Assembly (NCBI RefSeq): GCF_030694575.1
Contig: NZ_JAUYUS010000100.1
Span: 87,182-151,181, forward strand
DNA from: Parvibaculum sp.
GTDB lineage: Bacteria > Pseudomonadota > Alphaproteobacteria > Parvibaculales > Parvibaculaceae
Reading direction: 5' to 3'
DNA length: 64,000 nucleotides
A program made the translations under genes and the position numbers. The notes beneath the pieces are model-generated. The model was not told where the DNA came from, ran no database searches, and worked only from the letters and a program-made list of their open reading frames with translations. Position 1 is the first letter of the stretch, and each line of letters opens with the position of its first letter. Below, one piece after another: positions 16,886 through 26,125 of this stretch.

Positions 16886-18903
16886 CCCGGCTTCTCCTCG
16901 AAAGCGACAAGCGTTGCGCCCGCTTCGACCTGGTCGCCAACGCCGACATGGACGGCCGCGACAACCGAGTCTATCGCCGCCGTCAGCGTCTGTTCCATTT
17001 TCATCGCTTCCATCACGACAAGCGCCGCGCCTTTTCGAATTCTGGCGCCCGGCTCCACCAGCACCTGAACGATTTTGCCCGGCATCGGCGACTTCAGCGA
17101 GCCCGTATCCGCGTCCGACACGATATCGACATCGAGGGGATCCACGATCGAAAAATCGGTCGCGATCCCTTCATGGACGAGGATAAATCCGCGCCCGTTC
17201 GGCACGCAGGCCGCCTTCAACCTAACGCCGTCGACCGTGGCGCTGATGGTCCCGTCCTCGTCCATTATGGCGCTGACGGCGATATCCGCACCGCCCATTT
17301 CGCCGGAGAGCCGCCAGCCATTTCCTTCCGGCGCCACCGTCAACGATACAGTCTCACCGCCCACAGTAAATCGAAGCGTTTCGGCGCGCTGGCCGCCCAG
17401 CACCCAGCCGTCCGCTTCCGCCCATGGAGAGTTGGGCTCGTCGCTTCCGGCCTGCGCAGAACGCAATGCCGCTCTTCGCGCAATGAGATGTGCCGCAGTC
17501 CCCAGCGCAAGCACGCGCGGCGCCACCGGCCCTTTCGGCACCAGTTGATCCAGATGGCGGTCGATGAAGCCCGTATCGATGTCCCCCGCGATGAAAGCCT
17601 CATGCGCCATCGCGGCGGCGAGGAACGCGAGATTGGTCTTCGGCCCCGCCACTTCCATGCGCGAAAGAAATCCCCGGAGCGTCCTGAGCGCGATCCGCCG
17701 CGTCTCGCCATGCGCGATGATCTTGCCGATCATCGGGTCGTAGAACATGCTGACCTCGTCGCCCTCGCGCACGCCCATATCCATGCGGACATGCGGCATG
17801 TTCTCCGGCGCGCGAAGCCGCAACAGTCGGCCCGTGGACGGGAAGAATTTCTTCGCCGGGTCTTCCGCGTAGAGACGCACCTCCACGGCATGTCCCCTCA
17901 GCGGTATCTTGTCTTGCGTCAGCGGCAGATGCTCGCCGCCTGCGACGCGGAGCTGCCATTCCACGAGGTCGAGGCCCGTGATCGCCTCCGTAACCGGATG
18001 TTCGACCTGCAGCCGCGTGTTCATCTCCATGAACCAGAAGCCATCGGGCTTCAGTCCATCGGATGCATCGGCAATGAATTCCACGGTTCCCGCCCCGCGA
18101 TAACCGATAGCCTTCGCGGCGGCGACCGCCGCTTCGCCCATCGCCTTTCGCATTTCGGGCGGCATGCCGGGCGCCGGCGCTTCCTCGATCACCTTCTGAT
18201 GCCGTCGCTGCAACGAACAGTCACGCTCATAAAGCGACACGGCCTGTCCATGACTGTCGGCAAAGACCTGAATTTCGATGTGGCGCGGCCGCGACACGTA
18301 TTTTTCGACCAGCACGCGCTCGTCGCCAAAGGCGGAACCGGCTTCCCTCTGCGCGCTCTTCAGTTCCTTGGCAAAGGAGGCCGGGTCGTCGACGCGGCGC
18401 ATGCCCTTGCCACCGCCGCCGGCCACGGCCTTGATGAGAACGGGATAGCCGATCTTCTCCGCCTGCTCGCCGAGGAAATCCGCGTCCTGATTGTCCCCGT
18501 GATAGCCGGGGACAACCGGCACATCGGCCTTTTCCATCAGCGCCTTGGCGGCGTCTTTCAATCCCATCGCGCGGATGGCGCTGGCGGGTGGCCCGACAAA
18601 TATCAGCCCCGCCTTCTCGCAGGCGTCGGCAAAGCCCGCATTCTCCGAGAGAAAGCCGTAGCCCGGATGCACGGCCTCCGCACCGGAACGCGCGCAGGCA
18701 TCGAGAATGGCATCGATCCGGAGATAACTTTCGGCAGCAGGCGCGGGCCCGATCCGATAGGCCTCATCGGCCTCCGCCACATGATAGGCATTGGCATCGG
18801 CATCCGAATAGACGGCGATGGTCTTGAGGCCCATGCGCCGTGCGGTGCGGATGATACGAACGGCAATTTCGCCGCGATTGGCGATCAGGAGGGATTTGAA
18901 CAT
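16882..18903 (-). CDS. mccA: Acyl-CoA carboxylase, biotin-carrying alpha subunit (methylcrotonyl-CoA type likely)
   Basis: A 673-residue fusion of biotin carboxylase (about 1-450), a linker/BT region and a C-terminal biotin carrier domain with biotinyl Lys in VMEAMKMEQTL. Starts FKSLLIANRGEIAVRIIRTA; ATP-grasp loop AVAGGGGKGMRRV; catalytic EMNTRLQVEHPVTE. The paired beta gene lies 10 bases upstream, giving the beta-alpha order of MCC operons. MCC carboxylates 3-methylcrotonyl-CoA in leucine breakdown. Isovaleryl-CoA dehydrogenase 6 kb away supports this; geranyl-CoA carboxylase is the alternative. Confidence 0.88.
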   Translation of the reverse strand: MFKSLLIANRGEIAVRIIRTARRMGLKTIAVYSDADANAYHVAEADEAYRIGPAPAAESYLRIDAILDACARSGAEAVHPGYGFLSENAGFADACEKAGLIFVGPPASAIRAMGLKDAAKALMEKADVPVVPGYHGDNQDADFLGEQAEKIGYPVLIKAVAGGGGKGMRRVDDPASFAKELKSAQREAGSAFGDERVLVEKYVSRPRHIEIQVFADSHGQAVSLYERDCSLQRRHQKVIEEAPAPGMPPEMRKAMGEAAVAAAKAIGYRGAGTVEFIADASDGLKPDGFWFMEMNTRLQVEHPVTEAITGLDLVEWQLRVAGGEHLPLTQDKIPLRGHAVEVRLYAEDPAKKFFPSTGRLLRLRAPENMPHVRMDMGVREGDEVSMFYDPMIGKIIAHGETRRIALRTLRGFLSRMEVAGPKTNLAFLAAAMAHEAFIAGDIDTGFIDRHLDQLVPKGPVAPRVLALGTAAHLIARRAALRSAQAGSDEPNSPWAEADGWVLGGQRAETLRFTVGGETVSLTVAPEGNGWRLSGEMGGADIAVSAIMDEDGTISATVDGVRLKAACVPNGRGFILVHEGIATDFSIVDPLDVDIVSDADTGSLKSPMPGKIVQVLVEPGARIRKGAALVVMEAMKMEQTLTAAIDSVVAAVHVGVGDQVEAGATLVAFEEKPG

Positions 18904-18913
18904 GATGCCCTCC

Positions 18914-20530
18914 TCACATCCGGAAGACGCCGAAGGGCGTCTCCGGTATCGGTGCGTTCAGTGCTGCGGAAAAAGCGAGCGCCAGCACGCGCCGCGTCTC
19001 GCCAGGCGCGATGATGCCGTCGTCCCATAGACGCGCGGTCGCGAAATAGGGATGCCCCTCCTCGTCGTAGCGGGCGCGGATCGGCGCCTTGAACTCGGCT
19101 TCTTCCTCCGCGCTCCAGTTATCCCCACGCGCTTCCATGCCTTCGCGCTTCACTGTCGCGAGCACGCTCGCCGCCTGCTCGCCGCCCATCACGGAAATCC
19201 GCGCATTGGGCCAGGTAAACAGGAAGCGGGGACTGTAGGCACGGCCGCACATGCCGTAATTGCCAGCGCCATAGGAGCCGCCGATGATCAGCGTGACCTT
19301 TGGCACGTTCGCAGACGCCACCGCCGTCACCATCTTCGCGCCGTCCTTGGCAATGCCACCCGTCTCGTATTCGCGGCCGACCATGAAGCCGGCGATATTC
19401 TGCAGGAAAAGCAACGGCACCTTGCGCTGGCAGCACAACTCGATGAAATGCGCCGCCTTGAGCGCGGATTCTGAAAAGAGAATGCCGTTATTGGCGATGA
19501 TGCCGACCGGCAGCCCGTGGATATGGGCGAAACCGCAGACAAGCGTGGTGCCGTAAAGCTTCTTGAATTCGTCGAACTCCGAGCCGTCGACCAGCCGCGC
19601 GATGACTTCATGCACGTCGTACTGGACCGAGAGCGAGGACGGCACGATGCCGTCGAGTTCCGCAATATCGTAAAGCGGTGCTTTCGGCTCGCGGAGGGGG
19701 ATATCAACCCGCTTCTTGCGATTGAGCGTGCCTGCGATCTGCCGAGCGATGGCGAGCGCATGCGTATCGTCCAGCGCATAGTGATCGGTGACACCCGACT
19801 TCCGCGAATGAACATCGGCGCCGCCGAGATCTTCCGCCGTCACGATTTCCCCGGTCGCCGCCTTCACGAGCGGCGGACCACCCAGGAAAATCGTGCCCTG
19901 CTTGCGGACGATCACCGTCTCGTCCGACATGGCGGGGACATAGGCGCCGCCCGCCGTGCATGAGCCCATGACAACCGCGACCTGTGGAATGCCCTTCGCG
20001 GACATGCGCGCCTGATTGTAGAAAATGCGGCCGAAATGCTCGCGGTCGGGAAAGATTTCCGCCTGGTTCGGCAGGTTCGCGCCGCCGCTGTCGACGAGAT
20101 AGAAGCATGGCAGATTGTTCTCGAGCGCCACCTCCTGCGCACGGAGATGTTTCTTCACGGTGACCGGATAATAGGTACCGCCTTTGATCGTCGCATCGTT
20201 GCAGACGATCATGCATTCCTGCCCTGCAATCCGCCCTATGCCTGTGATGATCCCGGCGGCGTTGATGTCTTCGCCATACATGCCATGTGCCGCCATCGGG
20301 GATAACTCCAGGAATGGCGTACCCGGATCGATGAGGCCGTGAACCCGCTCGCGTGGCAGGAGTTTGCCGCGCGACACATGCCGCTCGCGCGACCTCTGGT
20401 CGCCCCCGGTCGCGGCCTTGGCCCTCTCCTGCGCGAGATTGGCCACGAGACCGGCCATCGCCCCGGCGTTTTCCTTGAACCGCGCATCCCGCGCATTGAC
20501 GCTTGTTTTGAGAACCGACACGACAATCAT
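18914..20530 (-). CDS. mccB: Acyl-CoA carboxylase beta (carboxyltransferase) subunit (methylcrotonyl-CoA type likely)
   Basis: A 538-residue carboxyltransferase with two crotonase-like halves; the length fits MCC beta (about 535) rather than PCC beta (about 510). Blocks include [51 protein letters not shown], and in the second half [19 protein letters not shown] and [16 protein letters not shown]. The ATG at 20530 has a poor Shine-Dalgarno; an in-frame GTG nine bases on is an alternative start. It diverges from a TetR gene across 78 bases containing a palindromic operator. Confidence 0.9.
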   Translation of the reverse strand: MIVVSVLKTSVNARDARFKENAGAMAGLVANLAQERAKAATGGDQRSRERHVSRGKLLPRERVHGLIDPGTPFLELSPMAAHGMYGEDINAAGIITGIGRIAGQECMIVCNDATIKGGTYYPVTVKKHLRAQEVALENNLPCFYLVDSGGANLPNQAEIFPDREHFGRIFYNQARMSAKGIPQVAVVMGSCTAGGAYVPAMSDETVIVRKQGTIFLGGPPLVKAATGEIVTAEDLGGADVHSRKSGVTDHYALDDTHALAIARQIAGTLNRKKRVDIPLREPKAPLYDIAELDGIVPSSLSVQYDVHEVIARLVDGSEFDEFKKLYGTTLVCGFAHIHGLPVGIIANNGILFSESALKAAHFIELCCQRKVPLLFLQNIAGFMVGREYETGGIAKDGAKMVTAVASANVPKVTLIIGGSYGAGNYGMCGRAYSPRFLFTWPNARISVMGGEQAASVLATVKREGMEARGDNWSAEEEAEFKAPIRARYDEEGHPYFATARLWDDGIIAPGETRRVLALAFSAALNAPIPETPFGVFRM

Positions 20531-20560
20531 CCCCGGGCTGGATTTTTTATAAAAACGATC

Positions 20561-20572
20561 ATACGTTCGTAT
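20561..20572. promoter_or_regulatory. Candidate TetR operator between mccB and the regulator
   Basis: ATACG-TT-CGTAT is a perfect inverted repeat in the 78-base divergent gap. On the mccB side, TATAAA at 20546-20551 could be a -10 box, which would place the repeat between the -35 and -10 positions, where repressors commonly bind. Position and symmetry suggest control of both promoters. Confidence 0.55.
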
Positions 20573-20608
20573 CTTGGACAGGGCAAGGCCCCGGCAAGGA
20601 CGACGTTA

Positions 20609-21199
20609 TTGAGCAGAACCGCTGGTTCATCGGGCAAGAAGACGCAGGCCGCCATAAGGGAGGCAGGTCTCGACCTCATTTATGCCCAGGGCTTCGACGC
20701 CATGAGCCTTCGCCAGCTCGCAGCCCGCGTCGGCCTGCAGCCGGGCTCCCTCTACAACCACATAGCGACCAAACAGGACCTGCTCTACGACCTGATCCAC
20801 AACCACATGGTGACGCTGCTCGAACGGATCGACGCGGAGCTGGAAGGCATCGAGCATCCGCTGGATCGTCTCAAGGCGTTCATCGCCTTTCACCTCACCT
20901 ACCATATCGAGCGCAAGCGCGAGGTCTTCATCGGCTCGGCGGAACTGCGGAGCCTCGAACCGCGAAACCGGAAGAAGATCGTTGCCCTCCGCCGTGCCTA
21001 CGAAGACCGCCTCAGCGGTATTCTCGAAACGGGTGTGGCAGGCAAGCTGTTCAAAATTGACGATGTAGCTGTGAGCGCCTACGCCATTCTCGCCATGTTG
21101 ACGGGTATCTGCACATGGTACGATCCCAAAGGTCGCATCGGCCGCAGGGAATTGATCGACATTCACACCCGCCTCGTCCTGCAGGGCGTGCTGAAATAA
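20609..21199 (+). CDS. TetR family transcriptional regulator
   Basis: A 196-residue TetR/AcrR repressor. The HTH is at about residues 27-50: FDAMSLRQLAARVGLQPGSL followed by YNHIATKQDLLYDLI. The C-terminal helical ligand domain has no recognised motif. The start is the TTG at 20609 with AAGGA 8 bases before it; the open frame continues upstream but would run into the divergent mccB gene. It probably controls mccBA, sensing a CoA ester or related acid, and itself. LiuR, the usual leucine-pathway regulator in proteobacteria, is a MerR protein, so this arrangement differs. Confidence 0.88.
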   Translation: MSRTAGSSGKKTQAAIREAGLDLIYAQGFDAMSLRQLAARVGLQPGSLYNHIATKQDLLYDLIHNHMVTLLERIDAELEGIEHPLDRLKAFIAFHLTYHIERKREVFIGSAELRSLEPRNRKKIVALRRAYEDRLSGILETGVAGKLFKIDDVAVSAYAILAMLTGICTWYDPKGRIGRRELIDIHTRLVLQGVLK

Positions 21200-21215
21200 T
21201 CCCCGGGAGGGAAAC

Positions 21216-21611
21216 ATGTCCAATAAGGCGAGAGAGTTTCTCACGCGCTGGTACGCCTTCGTTGAAAAGCACGACCCCGCGCTGCTCGATGCGCTGGTCG
21301 CCGAAGATGCGATGATTTCCTCGCCTGCCTTCTACACGCCCAAGCAGTCGAAACCCTATGTGACGGCCATCCTGAACGCGGTGATACAGGGCTTCGAGGA
21401 TTTCACCTACACCAAGGAATGGGTCGACGGGAACGAGATCATCCTCGAATTCGAAACGCGCATCGGCGACAAGAAGCTGAAGGGCATCGACCGCATCACG
21501 GTGAACGACAAGGGCGAGATGGCCCATATCGAGGTGTTGATCCGCCCGCTGAACGGCCTGATCGCACTTGCCGAGCATGTGAAGAGCACGCTCGGGAAAG
21601 CCGCCGCCTAG
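21216..21611 (+). CDS. NTF2-like/SnoaL-type small protein
   Basis: A 131-residue protein with the cone-shaped NTF2-like fold pattern: FLTRWYAFVEKHDPALLDAL, then YVTAILNAVIQGFEDFTY, then beta strands EIILEFETRIGDKKLKGIDR. It has no export signal. GGGAGG stands 5 bases ahead of the ATG. It follows the TetR gene by 16 bases and ends with a 4-base overlap against the convergent thiolase gene. Function unknown; such folds serve as isomerases, hydrolases or ligand binders. Confidence 0.78.
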   Translation: MSNKAREFLTRWYAFVEKHDPALLDALVAEDAMISSPAFYTPKQSKPYVTAILNAVIQGFEDFTYTKEWVDGNEIILEFETRIGDKKLKGIDRITVNDKGEMAHIEVLIRPLNGLIALAEHVKSTLGKAAA

Positions 21612-22807
21612 TTCAACCGTTCGATAGCGACCGCCGTCGCCTCGCCGCCGCCGATGCAGAGCGAGGCGATGCCGCGCTTGCCGCCGGTCTGCTTCAGACC
21701 GTTGAGCAACGTCACGAGAATGCGTGCACCGGACGCGCCGATCGGATGGCCGAGCGCGCAAGCCCCGCCATAGATGTTCATGTTGTCGTGGCTGAGATTG
21801 AGTTCCTTGATCGCGGCCATGGCGACGACGGCGAAGGCCTCGTTCACTTCCCACAAATCGATATCCCCGGCCGTCCATCCCGTCCGTTCGAGAAGTTTGG
21901 AAATCGCGCCGACAGGCGCCGTTGAAAACCACGCCGGCGCCTGCGCATGCATTGTCTGGCCGCGAATGGCGGCAAGCGGCGTCAGCCCGCGCCGCTCGGC
22001 TTCCGAAAGCCGCATCAGCACGAGCGCAGCCGCGCCGTCCGAGATCGAACTCGAATTGGCCGCCGTCACGCTGCCGTCTTTCGCGAAGGCCGGCTTCAGG
22101 GTAGGGATTTTCGCCGGGTCCGCCGTCAGCGGTTGCTCGTCGTTGACGACCTCGACGGCACCCTTCCGGGTCTGAACCTCGACGGGTACGATTTCATGGG
22201 AGAAGGTGCCACCCTCGACCGCGCGTTTCGCCCTCGCCAGGGATTCGACCGCATAGGCATCCTGCGCGCCGCGGGTGAACTGGTAGTGCTTCGCCGTTTC
22301 CTCGGCATAGGCGCCCATCAGGCGGCCTTCATAGGCGTCCTCCAGCCCATCGAGAAACATGTGGTCCTTGACCTCACCATGACCGAGCCGCATGCCGCCG
22401 CGCGCCTTGGGCAGAAGGTAGGGCGCATTGCTCATGCTTTCGAGGCCACCCGCGACGATGACCTCGCCATGCCCCGCCATAAGCGCGTCATGCGCCATCA
22501 TGACGGCCTTCATGCCCGAGCCGCACATCTTGTTGACGGTCGTGCACGGCGTGCCCTCGTCGAGCCCCGCGCCCAGCGCCGCCTGCCGCGCCGGCGCCTG
22601 TTTGAGACCTGCGGACAGCACGCAGCCCATCAGAACCTCGTCCACCGCCGTCGGCGACAGCCCTGCCCGCTCGACCGCGCCCCGGACGGCGACGGCGCCT
22701 AGCTCCGGTCCGGTCTTTCCCGCGAGCGCACCCTGAAAGCCACCCATCGGCGTCCGGGCGGCACTGACGATGACGACCGGATCGGCTTCATGACGGTTTT
22801 GTGACAT
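21608..22807 (-). CDS. Acetyl-CoA C-acyltransferase (thiolase)
   Basis: A 399-residue type II thiolase. The nucleophilic Cys is in VNKMCGSGMKAVMMAHDA; the catalytic His in GGACALGHPIGASGA; the C-terminal Cys motif is SLCIGGGEATAVAIERLN; the NEAF motif is NEAFAVVAMAA. It makes or cleaves acetoacetyl-CoA or beta-ketoacyl-CoA in the cytosol. Two ATGs lie six bases apart; I prefer the one at 22807 because GGAAG is 7 bases before it. Here it could handle acetoacetyl-CoA from leucine breakdown or serve beta-oxidation. Confidence 0.93.
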   Translation of the reverse strand: MSQNRHEADPVVIVSAARTPMGGFQGALAGKTGPELGAVAVRGAVERAGLSPTAVDEVLMGCVLSAGLKQAPARQAALGAGLDEGTPCTTVNKMCGSGMKAVMMAHDALMAGHGEVIVAGGLESMSNAPYLLPKARGGMRLGHGEVKDHMFLDGLEDAYEGRLMGAYAEETAKHYQFTRGAQDAYAVESLARAKRAVEGGTFSHEIVPVEVQTRKGAVEVVNDEQPLTADPAKIPTLKPAFAKDGSVTAANSSSISDGAAALVLMRLSEAERRGLTPLAAIRGQTMHAQAPAWFSTAPVGAISKLLERTGWTAGDIDLWEVNEAFAVVAMAAIKELNLSHDNMNIYGGACALGHPIGASGARILVTLLNGLKQTGGKRGIASLCIGGGEATAVAIERLN

Positions 22808-22896
22808 TGGCATGCTTCCACGGTTAGACTGGCCGCAAGGGCGGGGATTCGGGCTGAACCTAGCCCAGAACGATAAAACGCCAAAGAGACGGGGGG

Positions 22897-23787
22897 ATGA
22901 CTGTGGAAAATTTCCTGCACGATCTGAGCTGGGTGGTGCCTTTACGCAGCGACACCGCCACGGTCATTTTCAATGGCTTCACCTGGCTCGGCTATACGCC
23001 CTTTTTCCTGATGTTCCTTCCCGTCGGCTACTGGCTGTGGGACCGAGCCCTTTTCACCCGCCTCGCCGTCCTCATCGCCGTGACCGCGCTTGTGAACGGA
23101 TGGCTGAAGGATTTCTGGCTGGACGCGCGGCCCGACCCGGCCTTCCAGCTCGATGCCGATCGCGTGTCGGACTCCTACGGCCTGCCCTCCGGCCATGCAC
23201 AGGTAGCGGTCGCCATGTGGCTCTGGCTCGCTTACGAGATACGCCGCCCCTGGGCCTGGGCCGCCGCCGTCTTCATCGCAGCTGGCGTCTGTTTCAGCCG
23301 TCTCTATCTCGGCGTCCACGACGTCGAGGACGTGCTGGTCGGTGTTGCCCTTGGCCTGATCAGTATCGCGGTCTTCGCCGTGCTGGTGCATGAGAACATC
23401 GTGGCGAAGTGGCGCCGGCTGCCCGCCTGGATGGATTTCGCGGTCATCATCGCCGCTATTCCGCTGCTATGGGTCATCTGGCCCAATGAACGCGAACCGG
23501 ACCAGATCGCGGCCGTGCTCTTCATGCTGCTCGGCTGGTTCGCCGGTGCCGCGATGGACCGCAAGGCCGCGCCGGAAGAACCGGTCCTGCCCGCCTGGTG
23601 GCTTCAGGCCGTCATGGCCGTGGCTGGTGTGGTCGGATTGTTCGTCGTTCGAGGCCTGATCATAAAGGGCGGCGATGCCGCCGGCATGCCGGCCGCCATC
23701 ACCGCCTATGTCGCCGTCACCTGCATCGGCCTTTATGCGACTTACGGGGCGCCGACGATCTTCCGCGCGCTGAAGCTGATGAAGTAA
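22897..23787 (+). CDS. PAP2 superfamily membrane phosphatase
   Basis: A 296-residue integral membrane protein with about eight hydrophobic segments. The phosphatase signature is complete: KDFWLDARP (KX6RP, about residue 70), LPSGHAQ (PSGH, about 97) and SRLYLGVHDVEDV (SRX5HX3D, about 135). The active site should face the periplasm and dephosphorylate a lipid phosphate such as undecaprenyl diphosphate or phosphatidate. An in-frame GTG at 22903 with better spacing from the G-rich Shine-Dalgarno is an alternative start. It is flanked by two minus-strand genes and is probably monocistronic. Confidence 0.9.
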   Translation: MTVENFLHDLSWVVPLRSDTATVIFNGFTWLGYTPFFLMFLPVGYWLWDRALFTRLAVLIAVTALVNGWLKDFWLDARPDPAFQLDADRVSDSYGLPSGHAQVAVAMWLWLAYEIRRPWAWAAAVFIAAGVCFSRLYLGVHDVEDVLVGVALGLISIAVFAVLVHENIVAKWRRLPAWMDFAVIIAAIPLLWVIWPNEREPDQIAAVLFMLLGWFAGAAMDRKAAPEEPVLPAWWLQAVMAVAGVVGLFVVRGLIIKGGDAAGMPAAITAYVAVTCIGLYATYGAPTIFRALKLMK

Positions 23788-23790
23788 TCC

Positions 23791-24870
23791 TCAGGCCATG
23801 CCATAGGACGGTGTTGCCTCGGCCTCACCTTCGCGAAGGGTGAGCCACGGGAGGCAGCCGCTTTCGGCAAGCGCCGGTTCGATGCGGGCCCGCGTGTCCC
23901 GGTCAAGCGTCGCATATCGCTGCTTGAGCCAGAGCAGCGTATGCGCCTGATAGGGCCGCGCGATGGTCTTGAAACCGTGCCCCCGAATTTCCGCCACCAT
24001 CGGATGGAAGTCCTTGCCCGCCTGATGCGCATCCGCCGCCGCCTGCAGCATCGGCAGCGCCACCTCGCCCGCGAGTTTCAGCAATCCCCGCACGCCGGTG
24101 GAAAGCGGTGCATCGGCTGCGCTCCACTCGCCGTCGATGCCGGAAGCATCGTCCATGAGCTGCACCCACTGGAACAGGCGCACTGCCTTTTTCTTCATCA
24201 GGTTCGATGTGGTCGGGTCCACCGAATACTGGCTGAGCTGACCGTAAAGGCCGAAATCCGCGATGGACGGGCGCGAGCCGAAGAGGAAGAGCTGCGTCGC
24301 GAGATGCGCCTCCATATAGCCGAGCAGCTCGTCATAGGTCGATTGCAGCAGCGGCCGGTTTTCCGCCGTACCGCCCAGTATCTCGCGCAGTGTCTCCTGC
24401 CGGGAGAGGAAAGCGGCGGCGGCCTCGCCGAGTTCCGCTTCCGGCACCGCGCCGAGCCAGCCCGCCATCTGGCGGCGCGGACAAAAGGCGCGATCCGCCT
24501 CCTCGTTCCACCGGTAGTCGAACATCGGCAGGGGAAGCCACTCGTCCGCCGCTTCCTCGATCAGCCGTGCGAGGAAAGCCGTTCCCTCATCATCGGGTAC
24601 AACCGGGCGCTGGCCCGGATGGCTCTTTTCCAGTTCGTCGATGATCGGCGTGGAGTCGGAATGATAGGAGCCATCCGGAAACTGGATCACCGGTACCTGC
24701 CGCTTGCCCGCCCCGGCGATCTCGGTCCCCTCCCCGAGCGCGCCCGTGCCCCGAAAGGCGCCGAGCGGAACGATCCAGCGATGTGGCAGATGCCGGTAGC
24801 GCAGCACCGCCCTTACCTTGTGCGAGTAAGGAGAACCCGGTCCGCCGAGCAGCCTGTAAACCTCCGACAT
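23791..24870 (-). CDS. Glutathione S-transferase family protein
   Basis: A 359-residue protein with an N-terminal GST thioredoxin-like domain: YRLLGGPGSPYSHKVRAVLR with an SPYSHK active-site segment, and VPVIQFPDGSYHSDSTPII with the cis-Pro and glutathione-binding Asp-Ser. The helical C-terminal domain (FGSRPSIADFGLYGQLSQY) is extended to about 270 residues, longer than a typical 210-residue GST. Its ATG shares one base with the stop of the isovaleryl-CoA dehydrogenase gene (TGATG), so the two are translated together. The substrate is unknown. Confidence 0.85.
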   Translation of the reverse strand: MSEVYRLLGGPGSPYSHKVRAVLRYRHLPHRWIVPLGAFRGTGALGEGTEIAGAGKRQVPVIQFPDGSYHSDSTPIIDELEKSHPGQRPVVPDDEGTAFLARLIEEAADEWLPLPMFDYRWNEEADRAFCPRRQMAGWLGAVPEAELGEAAAAFLSRQETLREILGGTAENRPLLQSTYDELLGYMEAHLATQLFLFGSRPSIADFGLYGQLSQYSVDPTTSNLMKKKAVRLFQWVQLMDDASGIDGEWSAADAPLSTGVRGLLKLAGEVALPMLQAAADAHQAGKDFHPMVAEIRGHGFKTIARPYQAHTLLWLKQRYATLDRDTRARIEPALAESGCLPWLTLREGEAEATPSYGMA

Positions 24871-26042
24871 CAGGCCGTCTCGTTGAAGAGTTCGCGGCCG
24901 ATCAGCATGCGGCGAATTTCACTTGTTCCCGCCCCGATCTCGTAGAGCTTGGCGTCGCGCAGCAGGCGGCCGGTGGAATAGTCGTTGATGTAACCGTTGC
25001 CGCCCAAGGCCTGAATGGCTTCCAGCGCCATCCAGGTCGCCTTTTCGGCGGCGTAGAGGATCGCGCCCGCCGCGTCCTTGCGCGTGGTTTGCCCCCGGTC
25101 ACAGGCTTTCGCCACCGCATAGACGTAAGCCCGGCAGGCATTCATCGTGGAATACATGTCGGCAAGCTTGCCCTGCATCAACTGAAAGGTACCGATCGGC
25201 TCTCCGAACTGCTTGCGCTCATGGACGTAAGGGATCACGGCATCCATGCAGGCCTGCATGATGCCGAGCGGCCCGGCGGCGAGTACCGCGCGCTCGTAGT
25301 CGAGACCGGACATCAGCACGCGCACGCCTTCGTTCAGCTTGCCCAGAACATTCTCCTCCGGCACCTCGCAATCCTCGAACACGAGTTCGGCCGTGTTCGA
25401 ACCGCGCATGCCGAGCTTGTCGAGCTTCTGCGCCGGGCGGAAACCTTTCATTCCCTTCTCGATCAGGAACGGGGTTATGCCCTTCGGGCCTGCGCTCGCA
25501 TCCGTTTTCGCATAGACGATCAGCGTCTCCGCGTCCGGGCCGTTGGTGATCCACATCTTACTGCCGTTGAGCACGAAACGGTCGCCCTTTTTCTCCGCCT
25601 TGAGCCGCATCGATACGACATCCGATCCCGCGCCCGGCTCCGACATGGCAAGCGCGCCGACATGCTCGCCCGACATGAGCTTCGGCAGGTATTTGCGTTT
25701 CTGCGCGTCAGTGCCCCACCGGCGGAGCTGGTTGACGCAAAGATTGGAATGCGCGCCATAGGAAAGCCCGACGCTCGCCGAACCCCGGCTGATTTCCTCC
25801 ATCGCCACGACATGCTCGAGATAGCCGAGCCCCGTCCCGCCATATTCTTCCTCGACGGTAATCCCCAGCAGCCCAAGCTCACCGAGCTGCGGCCAGAGAT
25901 CGCGAGGAAACTCGTTCGTCCGGTCGATCTCGGCGGCACGCGGGGATATCTTGTCGGCGGTGAAGGCGCGCACGGTGTCGCGGATCATGTCCGCGGTTTC
26001 ACCGAGGTCGAAATCGAGCGATGGATAGTCGTTCGCAAGCAT
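24870..26042 (-). CDS. ivd: Isovaleryl-CoA dehydrogenase
   Basis: A 390-residue acyl-CoA dehydrogenase. Blocks: [36 protein letters not shown] (FAD/substrate loop), and [13 protein letters not shown] [19 protein letters not shown]. The active-site Glu lies in [17 protein letters not shown], the helix-G position typical of isovaleryl-CoA dehydrogenases, rather than the C-terminal position of most family members. There the C-terminal part reads [20 protein letters not shown]. It makes 3-methylcrotonyl-CoA, the substrate for MCC, passing electrons to ETF. This links it to mccBA 6 kb away. Confidence 0.93.
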   Translation of the reverse strand: MLANDYPSLDFDLGETADMIRDTVRAFTADKISPRAAEIDRTNEFPRDLWPQLGELGLLGITVEEEYGGTGLGYLEHVVAMEEISRGSASVGLSYGAHSNLCVNQLRRWGTDAQKRKYLPKLMSGEHVGALAMSEPGAGSDVVSMRLKAEKKGDRFVLNGSKMWITNGPDAETLIVYAKTDASAGPKGITPFLIEKGMKGFRPAQKLDKLGMRGSNTAELVFEDCEVPEENVLGKLNEGVRVLMSGLDYERAVLAAGPLGIMQACMDAVIPYVHERKQFGEPIGTFQLMQGKLADMYSTMNACRAYVYAVAKACDRGQTTRKDAAGAILYAAEKATWMALEAIQALGGNGYINDYSTGRLLRDAKLYEIGAGTSEIRRMLIGRELFNETA

Positions 26043-26125
26043 GCTGGCATTCCCTGATTTTTTACCGGGCGACTTTGCCGCGCCCTTGTCTCGCAGTCAC
26101 TGCCCCTTTTGGGGTGAAGCGGGGT

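Noticed and set aside
16948..19014. A 688-codon plus-strand open frame
   Set aside because: Antisense shadow of mccA; composition is low-complexity basic.
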